Source: Sedimenticola sp.
GTDB lineage: Bacteria; Pseudomonadota; Gammaproteobacteria; Chromatiales; Chromatiaceae
Direction of reading: 5' to 3'
Assembly (NCBI GenBank): GCA_026992075.1
Contig: JALXAM010000068.1
Location: forward strand, 1 to 64,000
DNA: 64,000 bases
Shown: one piece after another, positions 9,210-18,238 of the stretch
How the letters are laid out: every line of letters begins with the position of its first letter
How positions within the stretch are numbered: position 1 is the first letter of the stretch
Made by a program: the position numbers and the translations under genes
Notes under the pieces: generated by a model
Told to the model about the DNA's origin: nothing
Seen by the model: only the letters and a program-made list of their open reading frames with translations
The model's database searches: none

Positions 9210-11477
9210 ATGCTTAGCCAGGAACTGGAATACGTGCTCAACCAGGCCTTCATCAAGGCCACGCGCAAGCGCCAGGAGTTCATCACCATCGAACACCTGC
9301 TGTTGGCGCTGCTGGGCAACCCCTCCGCGGTGGATGTGCTCAAGGCGTGCGGCGCGGATCTCGATGCCTTGGCGGAGCAGCTGAACAACTTCATCGAGGA
9401 GACCTGCCCGGTGCTGCCCGAGGGCGAGGAGCGGGAGGCCCAGCCCACCCTCGGCTTTCAGCGGGTGCTGCAGCGGGCGGTCTTCCATGTCCAGGCCTCG
9501 GGCAAGAAAGAGGTGACGGGCGCCAACGTGCTGGTGGCGCTCTTCAGCGAGAAGGACTCCCAGGCGGTCTATTTCCTCAACCAGCAGGGGATCACCCGGT
9601 TGGACGTGGTCAACTACATCTCCCATGGCGTCTCCAAGGTGAAGGACGAGGAACACGGCGATGACGAGGAGGTGCCCCGCTCCGGTGAGGAGGCAGTACG
9701 GGAGGGGGAGCAAAAGAACTCCGCCCTGGAGTCCTGGACCACCAACCTCAATGAGCTGGCGCGCCAAGGCCGTATCGACCCCCTCATCGGCCGTGAGGCT
9801 GAGGTGGAGAGGGCGGTACAGATCCTCTGCCGGCGCCGCAAAAACAACCCCCTGCTGGTGGGCGAGGCCGGCGTGGGCAAGACCGCCATCGCCGAAGGGC
9901 TGGCGCGCAAGATCGTCGAGGGCGAGATCCCCGAGGTGCTCAAGGATGCCACCATCTACGCTCTCGATCTGGGCGGCCTGGTGGCCGGCACCAAGTACCG
10001 CGGCGAGTTCGAAAAGCGGCTCAAGGCGGTGCTGCGCGAGCTGAAGAAGATCCCGAACAGCATTCTCTTCATCGACGAGATCCACACCATCATCGGCGCC
10101 GGTGCCGCCTCGGGCGGCACCATGGACGCCTCCAACCTCATCAAGCCCATGCTGGCGGCGGGCGAGCTGCGTTGCATCGGATCCACCACCTACCAGGAGT
10201 TCCGCGGCATCTTCGAGAAGGATCACGCGCTCAACCGCCGCTTCCAGAAGATCGACGTGGTGGAGCCCTCGGTGGAGGAGGTGGTGGAGATCCTCAAGGG
10301 GCTGCGCGAGCGCTTCGAGGAGCACCACAATGTTCGGTACAGTGACGAGGCGCTCCAGGCCGCCGCCGAGCTCTCGGCCAAGTACATCAACGACCGCCAC
10401 ATGCCGGACAAGGCCATCGACGTGATCGACGAAGCGGGCGCCGCCACCCGGCTGCAGCCGGAGGCGTCGCGTGTCACCCGAGTGGAGGTGGAGCAGGTGG
10501 AGGCGGTGGTGGCGCGCATGGCGCGCATTCCCGAGCGCAAGGTCTCCACCTCCGATGTGGAGGCGCTGCGCAACCTGGACCGAGATCTGCGCATGGTGAT
10601 CTACGGCCAGGACGAGGCCATCGACGCCCTCACCACCGCCATCCGCATGAACCGCTCCGGCCTCGCCGACGAAAACAAGCCGGTGGGTTCCTTCCTCTTC
10701 GCCGGTCCCACCGGGGTGGGCAAGACCGAGGTGACCCGCCAGCTCGCCCGGATCCTGGGGCTGGAGCTGATCCGCTTCGACATGTCGGAGTACATGGAGC
10801 GCCACGCGGTGTCGCGGCTCATCGGCGCGCCGCCCGGCTACGTGGGGTTCGACCAGGGCGGACTGCTCACCGAGGAGATCACCAAGCACCCCCACTCGGT
10901 GCTGCTGCTGGACGAGATCGAGAAGGCTCATCCCGACGTCTTCAACCTGCTGCTGCAGGTGATGGACCATGGCACCCTTACCGACAACAACGGGCGCAAG
11001 GCCGATTTCCGCAATGTCATCATCGTCATGACCACCAACGCCGGCGCCGCCGAGATGAGCCGCCGCTCCATCGGTTTCACCAGCCAGGACCACAGCAGCG
11101 ACGGCCGCGAGGCGATCAACCGCATGTTCACACCCGAGTTCCGCAACCGGCTGGACGCCATCGTCCAGTTCCGGCCCCTGGGTCTGGAACACGTGCGCAA
11201 GGTGGTGGACAAGTTCCTCTTCGAGCTGGAGGGGCAACTGGCGGAGAAGTCGGTCACCTTCAGCGTGGATGACGAGGTGCGGCTGTGGCTGGCCGAGCGG
11301 GGCTACGACCCCAAGATGGGCGCCCGTCCCATGGCGCGGCTTATCCAGGAGAAGATCAAGAAGCCGCTGGCGGAAGAGCTGCTATTCGGCGCCCTCAGCG
11401 GTGGCGGCCACGTGCGCATCCGCCTCAAGGAGGACGAGCTGGCGTTCGATTTCGAGAAACAGCCGGAAGAGGCTTGA
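9210..11477 (+). CDS. clpA: ATP-dependent Clp protease ATP-binding subunit ClpA
   Basis: ClpA is the hexameric AAA+ unfoldase that feeds ClpP. The 755-residue protein has the N-domain (1-145, with [14 protein letters not shown]), an acidic linker, the first AAA+ module with Walker [10 protein letters not shown] and Walker B LFIDEIHT, and the second with GPTGVGKTE and [12 protein letters not shown]. The IGL/IGF-type ClpP-contact loop is present as RRSIGFTSQ, as expected of ClpA rather than ClpB, and no ClpB middle domain is present. E. coli ClpA is 758 residues. The ribosome-binding site is weak. infA lies convergently downstream across a palindromic repeat, the usual neighbourhood in gammaproteobacteria. 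Confidence 0.97.
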   Translation: MLSQELEYVLNQAFIKATRKRQEFITIEHLLLALLGNPSAVDVLKACGADLDALAEQLNNFIEETCPVLPEGEEREAQPTLGFQRVLQRAVFHVQASGKKEVTGANVLVALFSEKDSQAVYFLNQQGITRLDVVNYISHGVSKVKDEEHGDDEEVPRSGEEAVREGEQKNSALESWTTNLNELARQGRIDPLIGREAEVERAVQILCRRRKNNPLLVGEAGVGKTAIAEGLARKIVEGEIPEVLKDATIYALDLGGLVAGTKYRGEFEKRLKAVLRELKKIPNSILFIDEIHTIIGAGAASGGTMDASNLIKPMLAAGELRCIGSTTYQEFRGIFEKDHALNRRFQKIDVVEPSVEEVVEILKGLRERFEEHHNVRYSDEALQAAAELSAKYINDRHMPDKAIDVIDEAGAATRLQPEASRVTRVEVEQVEAVVARMARIPERKVSTSDVEALRNLDRDLRMVIYGQDEAIDALTTAIRMNRSGLADENKPVGSFLFAGPTGVGKTEVTRQLARILGLELIRFDMSEYMERHAVSRLIGAPPGYVGFDQGGLLTEEITKHPHSVLLLDEIEKAHPDVFNLLLQVMDHGTLTDNNGRKADFRNVIIVMTTNAGAAEMSRRSIGFTSQDHSSDGREAINRMFTPEFRNRLDAIVQFRPLGLEHVRKVVDKFLFELEGQLAEKSVTFSVDDEVRLWLAERGYDPKMGARPMARLIQEKIKKPLAEELLFGALSGGGHVRIRLKEDELAFDFEKQPEEA

Positions 11478-11504
11478 GCCCCGGTGGGCGATTTGCAGGC
11501 AGGT

Positions 11505-11526
11505 GTAGGTCGGGCTTCAGCCCGAC
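11505..11526. repeat. 22-bp palindromic unit between clpA and infA
   Basis: Forward unit of the GTAGGTCGGGCTT...CCCGAC family, 27 bp after the clpA stop and 30 bp from the infA stop, so it lies between two convergent genes. It could serve as a bidirectional RNA 3' end, though it has no T-run. Confidence 0.85.
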
Positions 11527-11555
11527 GCGAAACGATCAATTGACAGGGAAGAAGC

Positions 11556-11774
11556 TCACCGCTCGCGATAAACGATGCGTCCCTTGGTGAGGTCGTAAGG
11601 GGTCATCTCCACCTTCACCCGGTCACCGGTGAGGATGCGGATGTAGTGCTTGCGCATCTTGCCGGAGATGTGGGCCGTGATCACGTGGCCGTTGTCCAGC
11701 TCCACCCGGAACATGGTGTTGGGAAGGGTCTCCTTCACCACCCCTTCCATCTCGATTACATCTTCTTTCGCCAT
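11556..11774 (-). CDS. infA: Translation initiation factor IF-1
   Basis: IF-1 binds the A site of the 30S subunit during initiation. The 72-residue product ([15 protein letters not shown]... to GRIVYRER) is full length and matches the S1/OB-fold IF-1 family throughout, including [14 protein letters not shown]. It is a single gene convergent with clpA. An extended -10 promoter is visible upstream (11818-11826). Confidence 0.98.
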   Translation of the reverse strand: MAKEDVIEMEGVVKETLPNTMFRVELDNGHVITAHISGKMRKHYIRILTGDRVKVEMTPYDLTKGRIVYRER

Positions 11775-11817
11775 CTGGATCTTGTTATCCGCAGTAATAT
11801 TCCCGTGATGGCGGCGG

Positions 11818-11826
11818 ATTATAGCA
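11818..11826 (-). promoter_or_regulatory. Likely extended -10 promoter of infA
   Basis: On the minus strand the sequence reads TGCTATAAT, a perfect TATAAT with an upstream TGn extension, about 45 bp before the infA ATG. No good -35 hexamer is found at 16-18 bp, which is typical of extended -10 promoters. Confidence 0.5.
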
Positions 11827-11988
11827 CTCCGTGCCTCGTCATGAGCAAGCGTTCGTGGGCGCAGCTCACCCTACGAACCTCTATCGATCCTGGTCGGACG
11901 GGCGTTCCATTCGATTCCGAAATCAGCTTCAGAGTGGGCTGTGCCCGCCATTGGTTGCTCTTTCGAAAAACGGGGAGACGTAAGGGAC

Positions 11989-12117
11989 TCAGTGGCCGGC
12001 GTAAAGCGCCGTCACCTCCTCCGAGTGGCACTCGATGATGCGGTTCCGCCGCAGCTTGAGCGTCGGCGTGAGCAGGCCGCTCTCCGGCGTCATGGGCTCG
12101 TCCAGTATGGCCACCTT
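11989..12117 (-). pseudogene. Remnant of the 3' end of a long-chain acyl-CoA ligase gene
   Basis: The minus strand encodes KVAILDEPMTPESGLLTPTL and onward to LYAGH and a stop. These 42 residues match the last 42 residues of the ligase at 13053-14849 with five differences. The match ends abruptly upstream; preceding residues (about 12118 onward) have no relation to the ligase, and the terminator of the next gene follows within 25 bp. No start codon or other ligase domain is present, so this is a non-functional fragment. DNA between 11775 and 11988 shows no gene. Confidence 0.85.
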
Positions 12118-12137
12118 GACCAGTCGGAGTTGGCACG

Positions 12138-12165
12138 AAAAAAACGGCCCCGCCTGAGCGGGGCC
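12138..12165 (-). terminator. Intrinsic terminator of the PEP-CTERM gene
   Basis: On the minus strand GGCCCCGC-TCAG-GCGGGGCC is followed by G and a run of seven T. The 8-bp GC-only stem plus T-run is a textbook rho-independent terminator, 25 bp after the stop codon of the PEP-CTERM gene. Confidence 0.9.
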
Positions 12166-12190
12166 ACGGTGTGGGTTTGACAATCTAGCG

Positions 12191-12886
12191 TCAGGGCTTC
12201 CTTTGACATTTGCGCCGGTATCCGATCCCCGCCAGGCCAAGGCCCAGAAGGGCGAGGGTGGCAGGCTCGGGAACATTCGCCGGCCCACCCGGCTGGTCGA
12301 TGGTCACCCGAACGTTGTCGATGCCCCACCACTCGTCGGTTTGGGTCGTGGGGCCTCCAAAGGTGACCGTAAAGGTGCTGCTGGTGTGCGAAATCAGGAA
12401 CTCATCCCCGCTACCGGTGGGGTCCAGTCCCAGATAGACATAGGTCGCGCCCATGTTTCCGGCAGTTCCATAGGGGATGAGATCGGGCGAGCCGGGATAG
12501 CTTTGGCCTTCCGGTTGGTGGTTGGTGAAGGTCCAGGAGCCCTCGATGTCACCGGACAAGCTGAAGAAATCCTTGCCCCAGCGGGTGTTTTCGCCATCCC
12601 AGGTGTTGAAAAGATAGAGATCGAACTGCAATGACAGTTGGGTATGGGTTGGCAATCCGGTGAGGGTGAGCGTGGTGCTGTCCGAAAGGGAGTAGTTGCC
12701 GTGATAGTAGCTGTTGATGGCTCCCAGCTCCGTTGGGGCATCGGTTCGGTTGGCATCGCTCCATTCGGGGCCGACATTGATTTCGAAGTCATTGAAATAG
12801 ACTTGCAGCGGCAATGCTGACGCCTGTTGGCTCAATCCGAAGAGTCCGGCAGCCGCTGCCATTAGGGAAATGATTTTTGTCCTCAT
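12191..12886 (-). CDS. PEP-CTERM sorting-domain exported protein
   Basis: A 231-residue exported protein of unknown specific function. It has a signal peptide (MRTKIISLMAAAAGLFGL, cleavage near ASA), a beta-rich body of jelly-roll appearance with many T, S, G and aromatic residues, and a C-terminal PEP-CTERM signal: VPEPATLALLGLGLAG then GYRRK and a basic tail. Proteins of this type are recognised by an exosortase and are linked in other bacteria to exopolysaccharide and surface matrix. The start (12886) follows GGAGGAGG at about 7 nt. The gene has its own terminator and an AT-rich upstream region (about 12905-13040) unlike its neighbours, and lies between a ligase gene and a duplicated ligase end, which suggests it was inserted. 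Confidence 0.9.
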   Translation of the reverse strand: MRTKIISLMAAAAGLFGLSQQASALPLQVYFNDFEINVGPEWSDANRTDAPTELGAINSYYHGNYSLSDSTTLTLTGLPTHTQLSLQFDLYLFNTWDGENTRWGKDFFSLSGDIEGSWTFTNHQPEGQSYPGSPDLIPYGTAGNMGATYVYLGLDPTGSGDEFLISHTSSTFTVTFGGPTTQTDEWWGIDNVRVTIDQPGGPANVPEPATLALLGLGLAGIGYRRKCQRKP

Positions 12887-13052
12887 TAGCAGCCTCCTCC
12901 TCATGGTGGTAATTGGAAGTGCTATAAAAACCAGCAATTATCGTGCCTTTCATAAAAACAAGCGTAAAACCAATACGTTGCAATTGTTCAAAAATGTAAC
13001 TTAATAAAATAATGTTAATTATTCTGACATCGCTTCGTCATATTCGGCACTT

Positions 13053-14849
13053 TCAGTGTCCGGCATAGAGATCGTCCACTTCGGCTGAATGACATTCCAG
13101 GATCCGGTTGCGCCGCAGCTTGAGCGTCGGCGTGAGCAGGCCGTTCTCCGGCGTCATGGGCTCGTCCAGGATGGCCACCTTGTGGATCCGGGCATAGCCG
13201 GGAAAGGTGGCGGTGCGGGTCTGCACCCGTTCCAGCACCAGTGCCAGCAGCCGTGGGTCCTTCAGGCTGGCCGGATCGTCGGGGTCCAGTCCCAGCCGTT
13301 CAGCTTCTTGCCGCCGCGCCTCGGGGTTGAGCACCACCAGCGCGGCGAGGTAGGGACGCCCTTCGCCGATCACCATGGCCTGGTCGATGAGGGGGTCGAG
13401 GGTGATGGCGTTCTCCATGTCGGCGGGGGGCACCTTCTCGCCGGTGGCCAGCACGATGATCTCCTTGAGCCGCCCGGTGATGTAGATGTGGCCGCTGGCG
13501 TCGATGCGCGCCCGGTCGCCGGTGTGGAGCCAGCCGTCGCGGTCGATCATTTCGGCGGTGGCCTCGGGGTTGTTCCAGTAGCCCAGCATCACCGAGGGGC
13601 TGCGGGTGAGCAGCTCGTCCTGTTCGCCCAGCTTCACCTCGATGCCGGGGAAGGGAAGGCCCACCGAGGCGGGAATGTTGTCTTCCAGCGTGTTGGCGGA
13701 GATCACCGGGCTGGTCTCGGTGAGGCCGTAGCCCTGCACCACCGGCACGCCAAGGCCGATGAAAAAGCGCGCCACGTCGGGCGAGAGGGCGGCGCCGCCG
13801 CAGACGGTGAAGCGCAGCCGCCCGCCCAGCCGCCCGCGCACCTTGGCGCCCACTAGCCGGTCCAGGAGGGGGTGGAGCAGGAGTGCCGGTGACCAGCCGG
13901 CCCGTCCCTGTTCGTGCTCGAACTTCCGCCAGCCCACCTCCACCGCCTTCAGGAAGAGCTTGCGCCTGGAGGCCGGCTCGCCCCGCAGCTTCTCCATGAT
14001 GCGGCCGTAGATACGCTCGAAGATGCGCGGCACCGAGATCATCAGGGTGGGGCGGATGAGGGTCAGATCCTCGGCCAGCAGCGGAATGGCGCGGTTGTAG
14101 GCGATGCTGGCGCCGCAGGTCATGGGCAGGTAGTAGCCCACGGTGCGTTCGAAGGTGTGGGAGAGGGGCAGGAAGGAGAGGAAGCGGTTGTCGGCGGCGA
14201 TGTCGAACCGCTCGAGGGCGGCCTGGATGTTCCACAGGATATTGTGGTGGCTCAGCATCACCCCCTTGGGGCGGCCGGTGGTGCCGGAGGTGTAGACGAT
14301 GGTGGCCAACGAGTGGGGCTCGCTCTCCTCCTCCGCCAGTCCATCACCGGTTTTGGGGAGCCAGTCGTCGAGCTGCCTGAGCCGCGGGTGGCCGGCCTCC
14401 ACCGGTTCGAGCGCGACGATGGTGTGCACCGTCTCCAGACGGTCGAGCACCGGCTCCAGGGTCCGCCACTGCTCGGGGCCCTGGATCACCAGCAGCGAGG
14501 CCTGGCAGTCGTTGGCCATCCAGGCGATGTTCTCCGCCCGGTCGTTCATGAACACCGGCACCAGCACCAGCCCGAGCCCCAGCGCCGCCTGGTCGCAGAC
14601 CACCCAGCGCCAGCCGTTGCGCGCCATGAGCATCACCCGCTCGCCCCGCTTCACCCCCGCCTGCTTCAGCGCCTTCTGCCAGCGCGCCACCTCCCCGGCC
14701 GTCTCCCGCCAGCTGTATTCCCGCCACTGGCCGGCGCCGGGATCGTGCTGCACGTAGGCGGTCTTTTCTCCCGACCGCGCCACCCGCTCGCGGAAGAGCG
14801 CAGCCAGGGTGGGGGCCTGTTCCAGGGTGATGGGTTCGGTTGGTGGCAT
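13053..14849 (-). CDS. Long-chain fatty acid-CoA ligase (AMP-forming)
   Basis: Activates fatty acids to acyl-CoA via an acyl-adenylate; belongs to the AMP-binding superfamily, COG1022 (FAA1/FadD15-like) type of about 600 residues. The 598-residue product shows the P-loop TIVYTSGTTGRPKGVMLSHH, the adenine-binding VQGYGLTETSPV, the hinge-region motif DGWLHTGDRARID and a C-terminal lysine-containing segment TPTLKLRRNRI. It sits directly downstream, on the same strand, of the beta-oxidation operon and is separated from fadJ only by a palindromic repeat, so it probably supplies acyl-CoA to that pathway. The last 42 codons are duplicated at 11989-12117. Confidence 0.93.
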   Translation of the reverse strand: MPPTEPITLEQAPTLAALFRERVARSGEKTAYVQHDPGAGQWREYSWRETAGEVARWQKALKQAGVKRGERVMLMARNGWRWVVCDQAALGLGLVLVPVFMNDRAENIAWMANDCQASLLVIQGPEQWRTLEPVLDRLETVHTIVALEPVEAGHPRLRQLDDWLPKTGDGLAEEESEPHSLATIVYTSGTTGRPKGVMLSHHNILWNIQAALERFDIAADNRFLSFLPLSHTFERTVGYYLPMTCGASIAYNRAIPLLAEDLTLIRPTLMISVPRIFERIYGRIMEKLRGEPASRRKLFLKAVEVGWRKFEHEQGRAGWSPALLLHPLLDRLVGAKVRGRLGGRLRFTVCGGAALSPDVARFFIGLGVPVVQGYGLTETSPVISANTLEDNIPASVGLPFPGIEVKLGEQDELLTRSPSVMLGYWNNPEATAEMIDRDGWLHTGDRARIDASGHIYITGRLKEIIVLATGEKVPPADMENAITLDPLIDQAMVIGEGRPYLAALVVLNPEARRQEAERLGLDPDDPASLKDPRLLALVLERVQTRTATFPGYARIHKVAILDEPMTPENGLLTPTLKLRRNRILECHSAEVDDLYAGH

Positions 14850-14897
14850 GGCTTGGTGCTGATCCGTTCCGCTGTTTACCTACATTGTAGGCCGTGG

Positions 14898-14919
14898 GTC
14901 GGGCTGAAGCCCGAACTAC
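14898..14919. repeat. 22-bp palindromic unit supplying the fadJ stop codon
   Basis: The unit reads GTCGGGCTGAAGC...CGAACTAC on the plus strand. On the minus strand its first bases, GTAG, provide the TAG that ends fadJ (14916-14918). This is the same arrangement as at tcdA (4370). Confidence 0.85.
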
Positions 14920-16937
14920 GGCTGTTCCAGAAGTTCCCACCCCTCGTCCGGCTGGAAGCGCTCGCCCTGTTCCCGGGCCAGTGCTTCGAGGCGGGCGACG
15001 AGCCGGTTGACGCCCTGCTGCCTGGCCCAGTGGAGGGGGCCGCCACGGAAGGGGGCGAAGCCGGTGCCGAAGACGATGCCGGCGTCCACGAGGTCGGCCT
15101 CTTCGACGATGCCTTCGCGCAGGCAGGCCACCGCTTCGTTCACCAGGCGCAGGATCAGCCGGTCGCCGAGGGGTTCCAGGTCGTTGCCGTCCGCCGCCTT
15201 CTCCTTTTTCGGCTTGCCTTTCTCCCAGTGATAGAAGCCGCGTCCCGACTTGCGCCCGAGGTGGCCCTCTTCCACCAGGGTGGCGAGCACGCCGGGCACC
15301 TCCAGGCCGAAGGGTTCGGCCAGTTCACGCGCCACCGACAGGGCGATGTCCAGCCCCACGGTGTCGGCCAGCTCGATGGGCCCCATGGGCATGCCGAAGG
15401 CGAGGGCGGCCTCGTCGATGAGTTCCGGTTTCACTCCCTCCTCGTGGAGGGCCACCGCCTCCAGCAGGTAGGGCATGAGCACCCGGTTGACCAGGAAACC
15501 GGGGTGGCTCTTCACCGGCAGGGGCAGCTTGCCGATCCCCTTGGCGAAGGCGATGGCATGGGCGAGGGTCTCGGGCGCGGTGTTGTCGCCCCGCACCACC
15601 TCCACCAGGGGCATCTTGGCCACCGGGTTGAAGAAGTGGAGGCCCACCAGCCGCCCGGGCTGTTCGAGATTCCTGGAGAGCAGCTCCAGGGGGATGCCGG
15701 AGGTGTTGGTGGCCAGCAGGGCGCCGGGCTTCATGCGCGGTTCCAGCTCGGCATAGAGGGTGCGCTTGGCGTCGGCGTCCTCGAAGATCGCCTCGATCAC
15801 CAGGTCGGCGCGGGCGGCGCCCAGACCTTCGGGATCTGGGATGTAGCGGTCCACCGCCTCCTGCACCCGATAGCGATCCTTGAGCCGCTTGCGAAAGAGA
15901 TCGTGGGCTCGCCGCACCGCGCGGGTGAGGTATTCGGGCGCCCGGTCCTGGAGGGTGACGATGAGCCCCCGCATGGCACACCAGGCGGCGATGTCGCCAC
16001 CCATGACGCCACCGCCCACCACGTGGACGTGGCGTGCCTGGAAGTCGCTTTCGGCCAGGGATTTGAGGCGGTCCTGGAGGAGGAAGACACGGATCAGGTT
16101 CTGGGCGGTGGCGCCGGTGAGCAGCTCGGCCACCGTCTTGGCCTCGCTCTGGTACATGGCGCTGGGGCGCCCGGCGCTGCGCCGCCAGTGGTCGATGAGG
16201 CGGTAGGGGGCGGGATAGTGGTCGGGGCGTGCCCGCTTGCGCACCTGGTTCTTCATCAGCCTGGCCACCAGGGGGCGCAGGGGCGCCGCGCCGGCCAGCC
16301 GCTGAGTCAGGGGCGGCGGCCGCAGGGTCGGCTGTTCTTCGATCAGCTTCACCGCGGCGTTGCGCAACTGGCGGCGGGGCACCGCCAGCTCCACCAGCCC
16401 CTGGCGCCTGGCGGCGCGGGCGTCGAGGTTGCGGCCCGAGAGCATCAGCTCGAGGGCGCGCAGGTGGCCCATGCGGTGCACGCTACGGACGGTGCCGCCG
16501 AAGCCGGGGAAGATCCCCAGCCGCACCTCGGGAAAGCCGATGCGGGTGTCGGGACCGGTGTCGGCCACGCGGTAGCGGCAGGCCAGGGCCAGCTCCAGGC
16601 CGCCGCCCAGGCAGAAGCCGTGGATCATGGCGACGGTGGGAAAGGAGAGGGATTCCAGGCGGTGAAAGATGTCGTGGGCGCGGTGGATGAGCGCCTCGGC
16701 CTCGGCGGCGTCGGTGAGCCGGGCGAAGGACTTGACGTCGGCGCCGGCGATGAAGCCCGAGGGCTTGTCGGAGAGGATCACCAGCCCCTTGGGATGGCGC
16801 TGGGCCACCGCCACCAGCACCTCGTCCAGCGCCTCCAGGATCTGTGCCGTGAGCACGTTGGTGCCGCTCCCGGTCCGGTCCAGGTGGAGCCAGGCGATGT
16901 TCCGGTCGTCCACTTCCAGTCGCCAGTCGTCGTTCAT
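14916..16937 (-). CDS. fadJ: Multifunctional fatty-acid oxidation protein: enoyl-CoA hydratase / 3-hydroxyacyl-CoA dehydrogenase
   Basis: The 673-residue alpha subunit carries out hydration and NAD-dependent oxidation in beta-oxidation. Residues about 1-190 are a crotonase domain with the oxyanion-hole segment FIAGADVKSF, the glycine-rich IHGFCLGGGLELALACRYRV and FPEVRLGIFPGFGGT. Residues about 300-670 are the dehydrogenase, with the Rossmann motif VVGGGVMGGDIA and the NTSGIPL and HFFNPVAKMPLVEVV segments. Its ATG overlaps the fadI stop by 4 bp (ATGA). Its stop TAG lies in a repeat unit. It is shorter than E. coli FadB (729) and FadJ (714). The symbol follows the fadI-fadJ pairing; fadB would be an alternative label. 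Confidence 0.93.
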   Translation of the reverse strand: MNDDWRLEVDDRNIAWLHLDRTGSGTNVLTAQILEALDEVLVAVAQRHPKGLVILSDKPSGFIAGADVKSFARLTDAAEAEALIHRAHDIFHRLESLSFPTVAMIHGFCLGGGLELALACRYRVADTGPDTRIGFPEVRLGIFPGFGGTVRSVHRMGHLRALELMLSGRNLDARAARRQGLVELAVPRRQLRNAAVKLIEEQPTLRPPPLTQRLAGAAPLRPLVARLMKNQVRKRARPDHYPAPYRLIDHWRRSAGRPSAMYQSEAKTVAELLTGATAQNLIRVFLLQDRLKSLAESDFQARHVHVVGGGVMGGDIAAWCAMRGLIVTLQDRAPEYLTRAVRRAHDLFRKRLKDRYRVQEAVDRYIPDPEGLGAARADLVIEAIFEDADAKRTLYAELEPRMKPGALLATNTSGIPLELLSRNLEQPGRLVGLHFFNPVAKMPLVEVVRGDNTAPETLAHAIAFAKGIGKLPLPVKSHPGFLVNRVLMPYLLEAVALHEEGVKPELIDEAALAFGMPMGPIELADTVGLDIALSVARELAEPFGLEVPGVLATLVEEGHLGRKSGRGFYHWEKGKPKKEKAADGNDLEPLGDRLILRLVNEAVACLREGIVEEADLVDAGIVFGTGFAPFRGGPLHWARQQGVNRLVARLEALAREQGERFQPDEGWELLEQP

Positions 16938-18238
16938 GGTTGGGTTCCTGTTTCCACCAGCATCGCACCTCCCTGGCCACCACCGATACAGATGCTGGCC
17001 ATGCCGCGCCGGGCCTTTTCGCGGTTCAGCACCTCCAGCAGGTGGAGGATGATGCGCGCGCCGCTGGCGCCCACGGGGTGGCCGATGGCCACGGCGCCGC
17101 CGTCCACGTTGAGGCGGGATTCGTCGATGGGGGCGAAGGGGGCTTCCCGTCCCAGTTCCTCCTTGCAGAAGTCGGCATCCTGCCAGGCGGCGAGGCAGGC
17201 GAGCACCTGGGCGGCAAAGGCCTCGTTGATCTCCCAGTAGTCGATGTCGCCGCTGTCGAGCCCCTGCCGTTCCATGATGGGGGCCATGGCGTACACCGGC
17301 CCCAGTCCCATGATCCGGGGGGAGAGCCCGGCCCACTGGCTGTCGAGGATCCGGCCCAGCACCGGCAGATCGTGTTTCTCCACCGCCTCTTCCGAGGCCA
17401 GCAGCAGGCAGGCGGCGCCGTCGGTGATCTGGGCGCTGTTGCCGGCGGTGACCCGGCCCACGGGGCGGTCGAAGACCGGCCGGAGCCTGGCCAGCGCCTC
17501 CAGGCTGGTGTCGGGGCGCACGCCGGTGTCCTCCAGGTAGAGGTTGCCGCGGCTGTCGTAGAGGGGCACCATGCGGCCCAGCCGCCCCTGCTCGCGCGCT
17601 TCCACCACCCGCTGGTGGCTGCGCAGGGCGAAGGCGTCCATGGCCTGGCGGGAGATGCCGAAGCGCTCGGCCAGCTCCTCGGCGGTCTGGCCCATGGAGA
17701 GGCCGGTGACCGGGTCGGTGAGGCCGCGCAGCAGGGCGAGGATGGGGGCCAGGTGGGCCGGGCGCAGCCGGGCCAGCGCCCTGGCCTTCTGTCCGGCGCT
17801 GCGGGCGCGGTTCCACTGCGCCAGCCAGGCCACCATCTTCTCGCTGAGCATCACCGGGTGGTGGCTCATGGCCTCGGTGCCGCCCACCAGCACCAGGTGG
17901 GCGCGGCCGCAGAGGATCTCGAAGGCCCCGCTCTCCACCGCCTGCATGCCGGACGCGCAGTTGCGCTGCACCGTCATCGCCGGCGTGCGCTCGACGCACC
18001 CCATGCGCAGGGCCGCCACCCGGCCGATGTTGGCCTCGTCGGGCCCGGAGGAGACGCACCCCAGCACCACGGCGTCCAGCGCATCCGGTTCGAATGGCAT
18101 GCCCAGCAGCAGGGCGCGCCCGGCGGCCACCGCCAGGTCGGCGGCATGGAAGGGGCCGGGCGGGCCGGCCGCCTTGAGGAAGGGGGTGCGACAGCCGTCC
18201 ACCACGTAGACGGGCTTCTGCTTCCAGGGCAGGCTCAT
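16934..18238 (-). CDS. fadI: Acetyl-CoA C-acyltransferase (3-ketoacyl-CoA thiolase)
   Basis: Thiolase that cleaves 3-ketoacyl-CoA to acetyl-CoA and a shortened acyl-CoA. The 434-residue length matches FadI (436) better than FadA (387). The nucleophilic cysteine is in QRNCASGMQAVE near residue 92. The C-terminal catalytic segments are AIGHPVGASGARI and SICIGGGQGGAMLVE. Both ends overlap neighbouring genes by 4 bp (ATGA), fadE before and fadJ after, so the three are translated as a coupled set. Confidence 0.95.
   Translation of the reverse strand: MSLPWKQKPVYVVDGCRTPFLKAAGPPGPFHAADLAVAAGRALLLGMPFEPDALDAVVLGCVSSGPDEANIGRVAALRMGCVERTPAMTVQRNCASGMQAVESGAFEILCGRAHLVLVGGTEAMSHHPVMLSEKMVAWLAQWNRARSAGQKARALARLRPAHLAPILALLRGLTDPVTGLSMGQTAEELAERFGISRQAMDAFALRSHQRVVEAREQGRLGRMVPLYDSRGNLYLEDTGVRPDTSLEALARLRPVFDRPVGRVTAGNSAQITDGAACLLLASEEAVEKHDLPVLGRILDSQWAGLSPRIMGLGPVYAMAPIMERQGLDSGDIDYWEINEAFAAQVLACLAAWQDADFCKEELGREAPFAPIDESRLNVDGGAVAIGHPVGASGARIILHLLEVLNREKARRGMASICIGGGQGGAMLVETGTQP

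Noticed and set aside
9000-11237. A long minus-strand open frame opposite clpA
   Set aside because: Antisense shadow of the conserved ClpA coding region, without a ribosome-binding site.
11821-11835. TATAGCACTC upstream of infA as a CIRCE half-site
   Set aside because: The second half-site GAGTGCTAA is absent at the required spacing, and infA is not a heat-shock target; the sequence is better explained as part of an extended -10.
13914-17240. A 1100-codon open frame on the plus strand opposite the ligase and fadJ
   Set aside because: It spans two real genes and a repeat on the other strand; composition is antisense-like and no domain is recognisable.
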